A stretch of DNA of 64,000 nt from Deltaproteobacteria bacterium (GTDB lineage: Bacteria > Myxococcota_A > Polyangia > Polyangiales > Ga0077539), in assembly GCA_030694465.1 (NCBI GenBank), contig JAUXYJ010000094.1:1-64000 (forward strand), in the 5' to 3' direction. Made by a program: the position numbers and the translations under genes. This document shows, one piece after another, positions 1 to 9,123 of the stretch. A model generated the notes under the pieces. The model was not told the DNA's origin, searched no databases, and saw only the letters and a program-made list of their open reading frames with translations. How positions within the stretch are numbered: position 1 is the stretch's first letter; every line of letters begins with the position of its first letter.

Positions 1-284
1 CGGGCGGCGGCGGCGGCGGCTACGGCGGCGGCGGCGGCGGCGGTGGTGGTGGCGGCTTCGGTGGCCCTGGTGGCCCTGGTGGCTTCGGCGGCCCCGGCGG
101 TGGGCCTGGTGGCTTCGGCGGCGGGGCTCCCCCCAGCGGTCCTCCTCGTGCTGGCAAAAATGACCGCAAAGGGCGCAGGACCGACGAGGGTGAAGGCCGT
201 GGCGCTCGAGGCGGCGGTGGCGGTGGCCGTCGGGAGCGCGAAGACGACTGGCGCGACGATGCCACCGACTGGGAAGACGAGTAG
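1..284 (+). CDS. 3' end of a glycine-rich protein (partial)
   Basis: Only the last 93 or so codons are in the window; the start lies upstream. The reading frame that ends in TAG at 282-284 encodes a long Gly-Gly run interrupted by Tyr, Phe and Pro (GGFGGPGG-type repeats, codons to about position 120). A basic, Arg/Gly-rich stretch follows (RGARGGGGGGRRERE) and then an acidic end, DWRDDATDWEDE. Gly/Arg-rich tails of this kind occur in bacterial RNA-binding proteins and RNA helicases, but no catalytic domain is visible here, so the function is not assigned. The other frames read as Ala/Val- or Pro-rich low-complexity peptides and look like shadows. A strong intrinsic terminator follows about 80 nt downstream. 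Confidence 0.6.
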   Translation, partial: GGGGGGYGGGGGGGGGGGFGGPGGPGGFGGPGGGPGGFGGGAPPSGPPRAGKNDRKGRRTDEGEGRGARGGGGGGRREREDDWRDDATDWEDE

Positions 285-364
285 ACCTCCCTTCACGGCC
301 GCTTGAGCCCGAAGTGAACTGTCCCGGAGCTCTCACGCGACCTCCTCGGACCGAACCCCCTAAG

Positions 365-395
365 CCCACCCGAGAGAGTCTCTCGCGTGGGTTTT
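365..395 (+). terminator. Intrinsic terminator after the glycine-rich gene
   Basis: CCCAC, a C/C mismatch and CGAGAGA pair with TCTCTCG, C and GTGGG. This gives a 12-bp interrupted stem with a very short loop, followed at once by TTTT. It lies between the stop at 284 and the uup start at 538, so it separates the two transcription units. Confidence 0.75.
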
Positions 396-537
396 ATGCT
401 GTCTGCTATTGCGACCTATTGCGATGTGCGCAGCGCGTTGTATGCGCCAGAGTCCTCGCCAGATCGCTCGAGCCAAGAGGTTCGTTGGGCGTTCAGGGCT
501 CGTATCGCATGGCTCGCTAGGGGTATAGAGCGCCCCT

Positions 538-2487
538 ATGGCCATTGTCTCGCTCTCCGAGGTCACCCGCTCTTATGGCGCTCGCACCGTGCTCAACGGC
601 GTCTCGCTGGGCATCGAGCCCGGCGAACGCGTGGGACTTCTGGGGGCGAATGGGTCGGGAAAGAGCTCGCTCGCGAAGATCCTCGCGGGTCTTGAACCGC
701 CAGACACAGGCACCGTGGCCACCCGACGGGATGCGAACGTGCTCTATCTTCAGCAAGAGCCAGTGTTTGCGCCCGGACTCACTGCGTTTCAGGCGATTGA
801 GCTGGGTCTGGCCCGTTGGCAGAGCGCACTCAAGCGCTACCACGAGCTGACCGAACAGCTCAGCGCACAGAACGTCATGAGCCAAGCCCTGGTGGACGCG
901 CACGCCGCCGCCGCGGGCGAAGTAGAGCTCCTGGGCGGATGGGATGTCTCACACAAGATCCACACGTTTATTCAGCGTCTTGGCATCGCGGGTCCCGACG
1001 CGCTGGTCGACAAGATGTCCGGCGGCGAACGGCGACGCGTCGCGCTCGCGAGGATCCTTGTCGAAGCCCCGACGCTCGCAGTGCTAGACGAACCGACCAA
1101 CCATCTCGATCCCGAAACCGTCGAATGGCTTGAAGATTACCTGGTAGATGAGTTTGCAGGCTCGATCCTCTTGGTCACCCACGATCGCTACGTACTCGAC
1201 CGAGTCGTCACGCGGATTATCGAACTCGACCGCGGAAAAGCCACATCATTTGAAGGCAACTACCGCACGTACCTTCAGATCCGCGAAGATCGCGCTGCCG
1301 CTGACGCCCGAGACGAAGCCACCCGGCAGAACACATTGCGCATCGAGCGCAACTGGCTCTCAAGACAAGCGCCCGCACGAACGACCAAGCAAAAAGCACG
1401 TATTCTGCGGGCCATCGAGCTTGAGTCGCAGGCCAAAGAAGCGCAGGTGTTGCGACGCGGAGACGGCACCGCGAACTTTGAGTTGGCCAGCGTTCACGGC
1501 GCCAAACGCTTGCTCACGGCAGAGGGACTTACCAAGCAAATTGCAGGTCGAACACTGTTCGAGGGCGTAGATCTCTTTGTGCAAAACGGCGAGCGTATCG
1601 GCATCGTAGGCCCGAACGGCGCCGGCAAGACCACCCTCGCCCGCGTGCTGCTTGGACAGCTCGAATCCGACGGCGGGACGATCACGCTCACGCCCTCTGC
1701 GGTCCCGCGGTATCTCGACCAAAACCGCGTAGATCTCGACGAAGATGGCCTCGTCATCGACGCGGTCTCCGACGGTGGAGACCGTGTTCGCGTGGGCGAC
1801 CAGTGGCTCCGCGTAGAGTCTTGGCTGCAGCGATTTATGTTTGGTCCAGACAAGCTACGTCAACGCGTCTCGTCACTCTCAGGGGGCGAACGCGCACGTC
1901 TCGCGCTCGCCCGCCTGATGCGCGGAGAAGCAAACCTCCTCGTCCTCGACGAGCCCACCAATGACCTGGATTTGCCGACCCTCGCAGTCCTCGAAGAGCT
2001 CATCCTGAACTTCGACGGCGCAGTCCTCGTGATCACCCACGACCGCGCGTTCTTAGACCGCGTCGCGACTCACACGCTCGCGTTTGAGCCTGGCCCAAAG
2101 GTGGTTCGCTACGCAGGGGGCTACGAAGACTACCGCGCGCAACGCGCACTCCGCGAAGAGCGCGAGAGCCAAGCCTTGCGCGACGCGAGCGCGAACAAAG
2201 ACAGCGTCCGCCCCGCCCAAAGCGCGACCGAAGAGCCCAAAGGCAAACGCGGTCGCAAGGGCCTCTCGTTTGCCGAACAGCGCGAGCTCGAGGCCATCCC
2301 AGAGCGCATCGACTTGGCAGAACAGAGCGTCCAAACAACCGCCAGCGCGCTCGAAGATCCCACCCTCTACAGCCGCGGTGCAGAGAGCATCGCAGCCGCT
2401 CAGGCAGCTCATGCGCAAGCGCAAGCGCAGCTCGAACAGCTCATGGCGCGCTGGGAAGTGCTTGAGACGCGCAAGTCCGAGAGCTGA
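538..2487 (+). CDS. uup: ABC-F family ATPase, Uup type
   Basis: A soluble protein of 649 residues with two ABC cassettes and no membrane segments, as in ABC-F proteins that act on ribosomes or, for Uup, in tolerance of DNA structures. Cassette 1 has Walker A GANGSGKSS (residues 36-44), signature MSGGERRRVALAR and Walker B LDEPTNHLD. Cassette 2 has GPNGAGKTT, signature LSGGERARLALARLM and LDEPTNDLD; the N-D-L-D form is typical of Uup. Between the cassettes is an Arg/Lys-rich linker (RNWLSRQAPARTTKQKARI), also typical. The C-terminal 100 residues are charged and helical, matching the Uup coiled-coil domain. A TATAGA hexamer (524-529) lies only 9 nt before the ATG, and no Shine-Dalgarno is obvious. 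The stop is 6 nt from the stop of the convergent gene. Confidence 0.9.
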   Translation: MAIVSLSEVTRSYGARTVLNGVSLGIEPGERVGLLGANGSGKSSLAKILAGLEPPDTGTVATRRDANVLYLQQEPVFAPGLTAFQAIELGLARWQSALKRYHELTEQLSAQNVMSQALVDAHAAAAGEVELLGGWDVSHKIHTFIQRLGIAGPDALVDKMSGGERRRVALARILVEAPTLAVLDEPTNHLDPETVEWLEDYLVDEFAGSILLVTHDRYVLDRVVTRIIELDRGKATSFEGNYRTYLQIREDRAAADARDEATRQNTLRIERNWLSRQAPARTTKQKARILRAIELESQAKEAQVLRRGDGTANFELASVHGAKRLLTAEGLTKQIAGRTLFEGVDLFVQNGERIGIVGPNGAGKTTLARVLLGQLESDGGTITLTPSAVPRYLDQNRVDLDEDGLVIDAVSDGGDRVRVGDQWLRVESWLQRFMFGPDKLRQRVSSLSGGERARLALARLMRGEANLLVLDEPTNDLDLPTLAVLEELILNFDGAVLVITHDRAFLDRVATHTLAFEPGPKVVRYAGGYEDYRAQRALREERESQALRDASANKDSVRPAQSATEEPKGKRGRKGLSFAEQRELEAIPERIDLAEQSVQTTASALEDPTLYSRGAESIAAAQAAHAQAQAQLEQLMARWEVLETRKSES

Positions 2488-2493
2488 GCAAAT

Positions 2494-3402
2494 TCAGCGA
2501 CAAATCGCCGGCGAGCCTACACGAGTTCCGCGGACCATCACGTGCTGAGACACGATGCGCTCGTGCCCATCGCTGGGGTGGTTGATCACCCCCAGACCCC
2601 GCGCAAACATCTCGCTTGAGCCGCCTCCATCGAGCTTGACCGCGCGCCAGGCTCCTAGGGACTGCATGACCGCCGAGAGCTCTTCAACCGTGGCCCCCGC
2701 CGAGGTCTGTGTGCGCCCGTCAATCACGACAAGCCACGCCAGACGGCCGTCACGTGACACCCCCAACGCCGTACGCGGATGCCGTTGCCCGTCATGCGCG
2801 ATGTGCGGTGAGAGCCGGGGTTGTCCCTCGTCAAGGACCAGCTCACGCGCAGAGAACACATCCCCGGGTTGAGCCGTCACGCTCGCAAACGCGGCACGAA
2901 GCGCTGGGATTCCGCTCGCTTGCACTGGATGAATGCGCACCACGCCGTCGGCCGTCAGCTGCACGAGCGCGTCGTGATGAGTCAGCGGCGCAGTGGGCCA
3001 GAGCGTCCCCTGTGCACGCGCAGGTCCCTCGGGCAACCGGGTCGAGAGAGAGAAATAGTCTCCGTTGATCGCGACCAGCACGTTGTGCCCTTGCGCGCCC
3101 TGGCTGAGCGTCCTGCGCCCTCGCTGGGGCGTGCTCAAGGTGAGCGCATAGCGCCCCGCACACAGGTCAAGGGCTGCCACCGAGAGCACCGCGCGTCGGC
3201 CGTCGGCCCACGAACGAACGGTCCGAGTCACCAGCACCCCAGCGCGTAGATTGCAGTGAATTCGCTGGGGATACGGAGAATTCTGCGCAGCCGATGGGAT
3301 CGTGAGCGACAGCCCAACGAGCACACTCCCCGCCCTCAAGACTCCAACGGTGCATTGCTTTACCAAGGCGTTGCGTGCAGCTCCTCTCGAGACAGAGTAC
3401 AT
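2494..3402 (-). CDS. Secreted phosphodiester glycosidase (NAGPA-domain) protein
   Basis: The C-terminal half matches the phosphodiester glycosidase / NAGPA family, named for the enzyme that uncovers mannose 6-phosphate in animals and also found in bacterial envelope proteins. Visible family motifs are INGDYF, HPRTALGVSRDGRLAWLVV, DGR and LDGGGSSEMF near the end. The N-terminus has a hydrophobic signal segment ending in PSAAQ, so export is likely; the bacterial substrate is unknown. The start is uncertain. ATG at 3402 leaves 13 nt to the divergent hydrolase start, a GTG at 3426 would overlap that gene, and a TTG at 3366 would give the tidiest signal peptide. The two divergent genes must share a very short promoter region or read into each other. 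Confidence 0.75.
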   Translation of the reverse strand: MYSVSRGAARNALVKQCTVGVLRAGSVLVGLSLTIPSAAQNSPYPQRIHCNLRAGVLVTRTVRSWADGRRAVLSVAALDLCAGRYALTLSTPQRGRRTLSQGAQGHNVLVAINGDYFSLSTRLPEGPARAQGTLWPTAPLTHHDALVQLTADGVVRIHPVQASGIPALRAAFASVTAQPGDVFSARELVLDEGQPRLSPHIAHDGQRHPRTALGVSRDGRLAWLVVIDGRTQTSAGATVEELSAVMQSLGAWRAVKLDGGGSSEMFARGLGVINHPSDGHERIVSQHVMVRGTRVGSPAICR

Positions 3403-3415
3403 CGCTCTCACTGCG

Positions 3416-4279
3416 ATGAACGCCACACTCTCTCACGCGCTGATTCACCCTGCCCATGGCGCCGCCCCGACCGAGTGGATCTACTTTCTTCACGGCATCT
3501 TGGGCAGCGGTGCCAATTGGCGTTCGTTTGCAAAAACACTGGTCTCACAACGACCTCACGTCGGCGCGGTGTTGGTCGATCTGCGCATGCATGGGAGCTC
3601 GCAAGACTTCGCTGCGCCCCACACGGTCGCAGCATGTGTCGAGGATCTCGCCGCGCTCGACGCGACGCTCAGCGCGCCCGTTGCAGCCGTCATCGGACAC
3701 TCGTTTGGAGGCAAAGTCGCGCTCGCGTACGCGGCCCATCGCGAGCAAATTTCCTCGGCGCTTCGACATGCGATCGCCGTTGATTCAAACCCAGGTGTCC
3801 GCGATCCACACCGCGGCAACGACGAGCTCACTCACGTGATCGATGCCCTCGAGACCCTCCCGAAGGTCCTCGCGTCACGCGCGGATTTCGTGTCGGCCCT
3901 GGGCCATCAGGGGCTCTCCGCTGCGCTCATCGCGTGGCTGTCTATGAACCTCCGTCCCCGACCCAACCACAGCGACTACGAGCTCCGCACTGATCTGGCC
4001 GCCATCCGCACGCTCTTGGCCGACTACTTTGCGCAGGACCTCTGGCACACGCTCGAAGAGCCCAGACGCACACATCGCTCGCTCATTATCGGAGGCAAGA
4101 GCGCTGCGTTTGACCAAGCGGATCGCACCCGAGCGCTGCGCGCTGCAGAGGCCTCTCCAGACCATGTCCGGGTCGAGGTGATCGCTGAGGCAGCCCACTG
4201 GGTCCACGTCGACGCGCCCGAGGAGCTCCTGCGGATCTGCCTCTCGTCTCTCGCGAGCGCAGACCGCAAGCTTGGGTGA
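3416..4279 (+). CDS. Alpha/beta hydrolase (YbfF/ABHD11-like esterase)
   Basis: A 287-residue single-domain hydrolase. Visible elements are the oxyanion-loop motif FLHGILGSGANW near the N-terminus, the nucleophile elbow GHSFGG, and a C-terminal catalytic His in AHWVHVDAPEEL. The order and spacing fit the esterase group containing YbfF and ABHD11; the natural substrate cannot be read from sequence. The ATG at 3416 is chosen because it starts just before the conserved fold. The frame stays open upstream to 3302, inside the divergent gene. Its TGA (4277-4279) abuts the stop of the convergent pcrA gene with no spacer. Confidence 0.8.
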   Translation: MNATLSHALIHPAHGAAPTEWIYFLHGILGSGANWRSFAKTLVSQRPHVGAVLVDLRMHGSSQDFAAPHTVAACVEDLAALDATLSAPVAAVIGHSFGGKVALAYAAHREQISSALRHAIAVDSNPGVRDPHRGNDELTHVIDALETLPKVLASRADFVSALGHQGLSAALIAWLSMNLRPRPNHSDYELRTDLAAIRTLLADYFAQDLWHTLEEPRRTHRSLIIGGKSAAFDQADRTRALRAAEASPDHVRVEVIAEAAHWVHVDAPEELLRICLSSLASADRKLG

Positions 4280-6556
4280 CTACGTGAGCGGCTGCACAAA
4301 GTCCGCGAGCACTCGCTTGCTCAGCCCCAGGTTCGGAAAATAAATCGTCAGCCGCACGTCGCTGCCGGCCTCGACTTGCTCGATCTTTCCGATACCGAAC
4401 TTCGCGTGCTTTACGCGCATTCCTTTGCGAAAACCCACGGCGTCATCGTGTCCTGCGCGCGCACGCACTTCTTCGCCGAAGCTCTCCGGACGCGGGCTCT
4501 CCTCGCGGTCGTACACCACGCGGACTCCCTCGCGTCCCTGACTCGCTCCCCGAGTCTCGTCCCGGCTAGGGCTCGCGACCGCGGGACCGACGCGCGGTCG
4601 TCGCACCGGTGTACTCAGCACTTCGTCAGGGATTTCGAGGATAAATCGCGAGGGCGGCTGGACCTTGGTCTGGCCAAAGATCTGCCGAAACGTCGCGTGC
4701 GAAATGGTCAACCGCTTGCGTGCCCGCGTAATGGCCACGTAAGCAAGTCGACGCTCTTCATCCATCTCTTCGGGATCCGCGCCAGGGTTCATCCCTTTGT
4801 ACGGAAACATCCCGTCCTCCATGCCGGTGAGAAATACCTGATCAAACTCAAGTCCTTTCGCACCATGCACGCTCATCAACGACACGTTGTCTCGGCGCCC
4901 TGACTCGTCCGTCTCTTCTTGCATGTCGCCCTGATCAAGCGTCACGCGCTCAAGATACTCGGTCAACGTCGGCTCCGCGGTCTCGCGCTCGTAGTCCCGC
5001 ATCGAGCCTACGAGCTCCTGCAAATTCTCCCATCGCGCCTGCGATTCATGTCCCTTGTCCGCGTCCAACATCGCTTTGTATCCAGACCGCTCAATGCACT
5101 CGACCGCGAGGTCCGCAGGCGAGCGTGGATTTCCGAGGCTCACGCGGCGCACTTCGCTGATCAGCGTCCAAAAGTCCTTGAGTCGATTGCGCGCAGCGCC
5201 TGGCAAATCACTGGGATAGTCACCGCTCGCGATGAGCTTCCACAGCGAGGATTCTTTGCCGCGAGCGTGCGTCGTGAGCCGATCAAGCGAGGTCTTTCCG
5301 ATCCCGCGAGCAGGCGTGTTCACCACACGCAAAAACGAGACGTCGTCGTTGGGGTTCTGCGCGAGACGCATGTACGCCAAGATGTCTTTGACCTCCGCGC
5401 GTTCAAAAAATCGCTGCCCACCCACCACGACGTACGGAATGTTAGCCACCCGCAGCGCCTCCTCGATAGGCCGTGATTGCGCGTGAATTCGATAGAAAAT
5501 CGCGATCTCTTTGCGCGCGATCCCCGCACGCAGCGCCCCACGAACACCGTCCGCAATCCGCTGGCTCTCTTCACGCTCATCGCGACAACTCCAAAGGTCC
5601 ACCCGAGGACCGTCGCCCTGCTGAGTAAAGAGCTCCTTCTTTTCTCGCCGCCCCAGCCGCGCGATGACCGCATTGGCGGCCTTGAGAATGTTGCCCGTCG
5701 AGCGATAGTTTTGCTCAAGCTTGACGATCTTCGCGCCCGGATAATCTCTTGTAAAATACTGGATATTCCGAACATCGGCGCCGCGCCAACGGTAGATCGC
5801 TTGGTCGTCATCGCCCACAACACAGAGGTTATTGTGCGGCCCCACCAAGCGCCGCACGATCGCGTACTGGGTCGTGTTGGTGTCCTGAAACTCATCCACC
5901 ATCACGTACTGAAATCGCGTCTGCAGCTCGGTGCGAACAAACTCGTCGCGCTCTAAAAGCGTCGCAAGTTTGTAGAGCAAGTCGCCAAAGTCCACGGCGT
6001 TGGCGCCATGCAACCGATGCTCGTAGTTCGCGTAGACCTCCGCGATGCGTGCATCCCGCTCAGTCTCGGCCGCCTCGGCGAGGTCCAACGGCGAACGCAT
6101 CTCTTGCTTGGCGCGGTCGATCACGGACATCACGTCTTTTGCAGTGATTTGCTTGTCGTCGAGCCCGCGATCTTCAAGCACGCGGTTGACAACAGCGCGC
6201 TGGTCCGAGTCGTCGTAGATCGCAAAATTGCTCGAGAGCCCCACATGCTCGTGATACCGCCGCAGCAGCTTCGCGCCCGTCGCATGAAACGTCGCGATCC
6301 ACAGATCGCGCGCGCGTTCACCCATGGTGTTTGCGAGACGCGCACGCATTTCGCCAGCGGCTTTATTGGTAAAAGTGACACACATCACGCGCCACGGTGC
6401 GACCTGTTTGGCCTGCACAAGGTGCGCAGCGCGATAGGTAATCACCCTCGTCTTGCCGGACCCCGCACCCGCAAACACAAGCAGCGGACCTTCGGAGGTC
6501 AACACCGCTTCGAGCTGCGGCGGGTTGAGGAGCTTGCGAAGTTCGTCTGCGGTCAT
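4280..6556 (-). CDS. pcrA: ATP-dependent DNA helicase PcrA/UvrD
   Basis: A superfamily 1A 3'-5' helicase used in nucleotide excision repair and in clearing replication-transcription conflicts. The start at 6556 gives the family N-terminus (ELRKLLNPPQLEAV), followed by Walker A GAGSGKTRV. Other motifs are VMVDEFQDTN (II), VVGDDDQAIYRWRGAD (III), EQNYRST (IV), VSLMSVHGAKGLEF (V) and EERRLAYVAITRARKRL (VI). The C-terminal domain (GMRVKHAKFGIGKIEQVE) matches the PcrA RNA polymerase-interaction region. Length, 758 residues, is normal. An in-frame ATG at 6592 would add 12 residues without similarity to the family. Confidence 0.95.
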   Translation of the reverse strand: MTADELRKLLNPPQLEAVLTSEGPLLVFAGAGSGKTRVITYRAAHLVQAKQVAPWRVMCVTFTNKAAGEMRARLANTMGERARDLWIATFHATGAKLLRRYHEHVGLSSNFAIYDDSDQRAVVNRVLEDRGLDDKQITAKDVMSVIDRAKQEMRSPLDLAEAAETERDARIAEVYANYEHRLHGANAVDFGDLLYKLATLLERDEFVRTELQTRFQYVMVDEFQDTNTTQYAIVRRLVGPHNNLCVVGDDDQAIYRWRGADVRNIQYFTRDYPGAKIVKLEQNYRSTGNILKAANAVIARLGRREKKELFTQQGDGPRVDLWSCRDEREESQRIADGVRGALRAGIARKEIAIFYRIHAQSRPIEEALRVANIPYVVVGGQRFFERAEVKDILAYMRLAQNPNDDVSFLRVVNTPARGIGKTSLDRLTTHARGKESSLWKLIASGDYPSDLPGAARNRLKDFWTLISEVRRVSLGNPRSPADLAVECIERSGYKAMLDADKGHESQARWENLQELVGSMRDYERETAEPTLTEYLERVTLDQGDMQEETDESGRRDNVSLMSVHGAKGLEFDQVFLTGMEDGMFPYKGMNPGADPEEMDEERRLAYVAITRARKRLTISHATFRQIFGQTKVQPPSRFILEIPDEVLSTPVRRPRVGPAVASPSRDETRGASQGREGVRVVYDREESPRPESFGEEVRARAGHDDAVGFRKGMRVKHAKFGIGKIEQVEAGSDVRLTIYFPNLGLSKRVLADFVQPLT

Positions 6557-6799
6557 GGCTGGTATTTCTCTAGCAGAGTGAGCGTGCGCCATGTCGTCTC
6601 GGGCACGCGGCTATCGGTGATCGTGGGCTGAGTGCCTGCAGTCCGTTCTATACTCTGTCGCCGTGATCCAAGCGCGTTCACAACGTCGACGGCTCTGAGT
6701 TGACCGAATTCTGCGAAGCGCAGCGATACGGAGCGCGCAGTGGGCGGCCCCAACCGCTGGCGCAATTGTGAAGCGCACGCGTGATACAGTGACGGCACT

Positions 6800-7519
6800 G
6801 TGTCGCGTGTGAGTATCGTTCGAGGTGTTGAATCATCGGCAGATGTCCAAGCCGAACCCACAAGCCATGGAGCCGTCGAGGATCCATCGCCACTCTCGGA
6901 CCGCGAGCTCGACGCGAGCCTCCTCGCGGCCTCTGCAGAGGGCGACACCGCAGCGTTTAGACGCCTCGTGGACAGACATCAGCGTCGCGCTCATGCCATC
7001 GCCTACGGCCTCGTGCGCAACCCCGACGACGCGCGCGAAGTCGTGCAAGAGGCGTTCATCCGAGTGTTCAAGCATCGCGGTGATTTCGCAGGCCAAGCGA
7101 GCTTCTCGACCTGGATGTACCGCATCGTAGTCAACCTCTCGATTGATCGGCTGCGCAAGCGAACGGGCAAGCGATTTATCGAGCTTGATGACTCGGTAGA
7201 TCTCGACGGCGCGCCCACAGAGCTCTTGCCCCGGCGCGATGAGGTCAACCCCTTCGCGAACCTGGATCGTAGCCGCCTGGTTGAAGCGATGCAGAAAGCG
7301 CTCGATGAGCTTCCGCCCTATCACCGCGCAGTGATCTTGCTGAGAGAGCTCGAGGGAATGTCCTACGAAGAGATGGCCCAGACCCTCGATATTTCCAAGG
7401 GAACGATCATGTCGCGGCTGTTTCACGCCCGACGCAAGATGCAGCGGTCACTCAAGGAGCTCCTGGGCGACGAAGTACCCGACGTGAAGACAAGCGACAG
7501 CGACGGCGAGGATTCGTGA
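6800..7519 (+). CDS. ECF-type RNA polymerase sigma factor (RpoE-like)
   Basis: Sigma-70 region 2 runs from AFRRLVDRHQ through REVVQEAFIRVFKH to FSTWMYRIVVNLSIDRLRK. Region 4 is LDELPPYHRAVILLRELE then MSYEEMAQTLDISKGTIMSRLFHARRKM. Region 3 is absent, as expected for an ECF factor; the acidic linker contains a PRRDEVNPF stretch. The start is a GTG at 6800, the first possible start in the frame. A weak TGATACAGT element lies just upstream. The next two genes run in the same direction, and the second encodes a single-span membrane protein, which suggests a sigma/anti-sigma pair. Likely controls an envelope regulon, but the target promoters are not visible here. Confidence 0.9.
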   Translation: MSRVSIVRGVESSADVQAEPTSHGAVEDPSPLSDRELDASLLAASAEGDTAAFRRLVDRHQRRAHAIAYGLVRNPDDAREVVQEAFIRVFKHRGDFAGQASFSTWMYRIVVNLSIDRLRKRTGKRFIELDDSVDLDGAPTELLPRRDEVNPFANLDRSRLVEAMQKALDELPPYHRAVILLRELEGMSYEEMAQTLDISKGTIMSRLFHARRKMQRSLKELLGDEVPDVKTSDSDGEDS

Positions 7520-7602
7520 GCCCATTGAACACAATCCCTCCGCGCAACGTCTCTGTTTGAGCGCCTCCAAAAGATCCCCGAAGACCCTCTTGGCCACTCC
7601 CC

Positions 7603-8496
7603 ATGACCCACGTTGACGACCACGACCCACGATTTGCTGCCGAAGCCCTCGCGCTCTCGACTGGCGAGCGTTTTGTGCTCCGAGTGTGGAGTGAAGACGC
7701 CGCCCCGGCCGTCGATACAGACGCCCTCACCGCTTCGCTCTTGTTGGCGCTCGCACTCGAGACGCCGGACGAGGGTCTCTCAAGCGCCTTCACGTCGTGG
7801 GAGCACGGAGTCGACACAATCGTGCAAGGGCACGACGCGCATCAAGCGATTGTGTCAGCCATGGAGTCGGCAGTCCGCGAAGAGGCCCAGCTCGAGAGCG
7901 CCCTGGGAGGCCTGTTTCAGTGCTGGGCGCAATCTCCCGTGGTGAGTGACTCTCTGCAACCCGTCGAAGAGCTTGTCCTCGCCCTCTCGCTCGAGCACGA
8001 AGCACTCGCTCCGCAGGTCAGCCAGGCGATCACGCAGTGGGCCGATACGGCTGTCCCAGCGCTCGATTCGGCCCAGCTCGATGCCCTCGTGGCAGCGGTC
8101 TTCGCCGAGAATACCCCGGCACTCCGTGCGTCCGAGCCCATCGTTCAGAGCGCGCGGGTCATCCCGCTTCGCCGCCGTTGGGTGGCGCCCGCAGCCGTCT
8201 CGTCCCTCATCGCCGCGGCCGCAGCTGCGGTCTTCATGGTGATCCCGACGCAGCCTCCAACGCAGCCACCACCGACTCGCACGCCCGCAGCAGCGCAGGT
8301 ACTCCCGAGCGTGCCGACGGCGCCCCCTTCCGTCGCGCTCCCAACCACGACGACCCTTGGCAGCGAGGTCGAGAGCGTCGAAGTCGAAGGCGACCAGACC
8401 TCGTTTATGGTGCTCTCACTTCCCGGGATCGAATCCGGAAGCGCGGTCGCGGTCGTCTGGATCGAAGACAACCGAAAAACCAACCCCGTGCGTTGA
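7603..8496 (+). CDS. Single-span membrane protein, candidate anti-sigma factor
   Basis: A 297-residue protein. The N-terminal about 190 residues are acidic and helical, with repeated EEL/LALAL patterns. A basic stop-transfer flank (PLRRRW, 188-193) and one Ala-rich membrane span (193-214) follow, then a Pro/Thr-rich linker and a short C-terminal strand region ending in SAVAVVWIED. N-in topology with an external linker is what many ECF anti-sigma factors show, and VVWI-type C-termini recur in such proteins. However, no HxxxCxxC zinc motif is present, so this assignment rests on position 83 nt behind the sigma gene. I do not recognise a named family. Confidence 0.55.
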   Translation: MTHVDDHDPRFAAEALALSTGERFVLRVWSEDAAPAVDTDALTASLLLALALETPDEGLSSAFTSWEHGVDTIVQGHDAHQAIVSAMESAVREEAQLESALGGLFQCWAQSPVVSDSLQPVEELVLALSLEHEALAPQVSQAITQWADTAVPALDSAQLDALVAAVFAENTPALRASEPIVQSARVIPLRRRWVAPAAVSSLIAAAAAAVFMVIPTQPPTQPPPTRTPAAAQVLPSVPTAPPSVALPTTTTLGSEVESVEVEGDQTSFMVLSLPGIESGSAVAVVWIEDNRKTNPVR

Positions 8497-8585
8497 TCGC
8501 GCTCGGCACATATCACGCAACAAGCTCACCCATCAACCAACGCGCCGTATGCGAAAACGCTGATTTTTCGCGAGAAATACTCCGT

Positions 8586-9107
8586 ATGCTTTGCCGCCGC
8601 ACCTCGCCCCCGATTCAAGCACTCACCGCCAAGCTGCTAGGTCTCGCGGTGTGGCTCAGCGCGAGCTCAGGCATGGCACAGGCCGCTCGTCCCACGCCGC
8701 GCGTTCAACGCCAGTTGGCACAAAACGCGGCGCCTGTTGCGCTCGCCCGCGTCGAGCTCACCGTGATGTCAGCCTCCAACGGACAGGGTGGCGTGGACCC
8801 TCGGCTGCAGGCATTTCCGCAGCTCACGAGGCCACCGTTTAGCGCGTTCTCAAAGATCGAGTTTGTCTCGCAGCTCGCGCGGCCTCTCACGGGTACAACG
8901 GCGCGCTTTCCGATCCCCAACGAGGGCACCGTGACGGTGTCGCAAGGCCCCAACACCCGCGGACGACGACTCACGCTCGTCGTGACCATTCAGCTCGGCG
9001 GGCGATCCCATCAGACCCAGTTCTCGGTAGCGCCGGGCGACCCCTTTTTTCTCGCACATTCACTCGGCGCAGACAACGCCCTTGTATTGCGTTTTGTGGC
9101 TCAATAA
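8586..9107 (+). CDS. Secreted protein of the sigma-factor module, function unknown
   Basis: Encodes 173 residues with a signal peptide ending in SSGMAQA. The mature part contains DPRLQAFPQLTRPPFSAFSKIEF, then beta-rich segments with alternating hydrophobic residues and LPNEG-like text (FPIPNEGTVTVS). Similar small exported proteins often accompany ECF sigma/anti-sigma pairs in myxobacteria; that comparison is from memory and was not searched. A GAGAAA stretch before the ATG may serve as a weak ribosome site. It lies 89 nt after the membrane protein gene and probably shares its transcript. Confidence 0.6.
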   Translation: MLCRRTSPPIQALTAKLLGLAVWLSASSGMAQAARPTPRVQRQLAQNAAPVALARVELTVMSASNGQGGVDPRLQAFPQLTRPPFSAFSKIEFVSQLARPLTGTTARFPIPNEGTVTVSQGPNTRGRRLTLVVTIQLGGRSHQTQFSVAPGDPFFLAHSLGADNALVLRFVAQ

Positions 9108-9123
9108 CCAATCTGACTCAAGC

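Noticed and set aside
43..306. An Ala/Val-rich open frame over the glycine-rich 3' end
   Set aside because: The frame ending at 284 gives a coherent Gly-rich then RGG then acidic tail; the other is an out-of-frame reading of GGC repeats.
524..529. TATAGA 9 nt before the uup ATG as a leaderless promoter
   Set aside because: No -35 hexamer at 16-18 nt, so it is too weak to list as a promoter.
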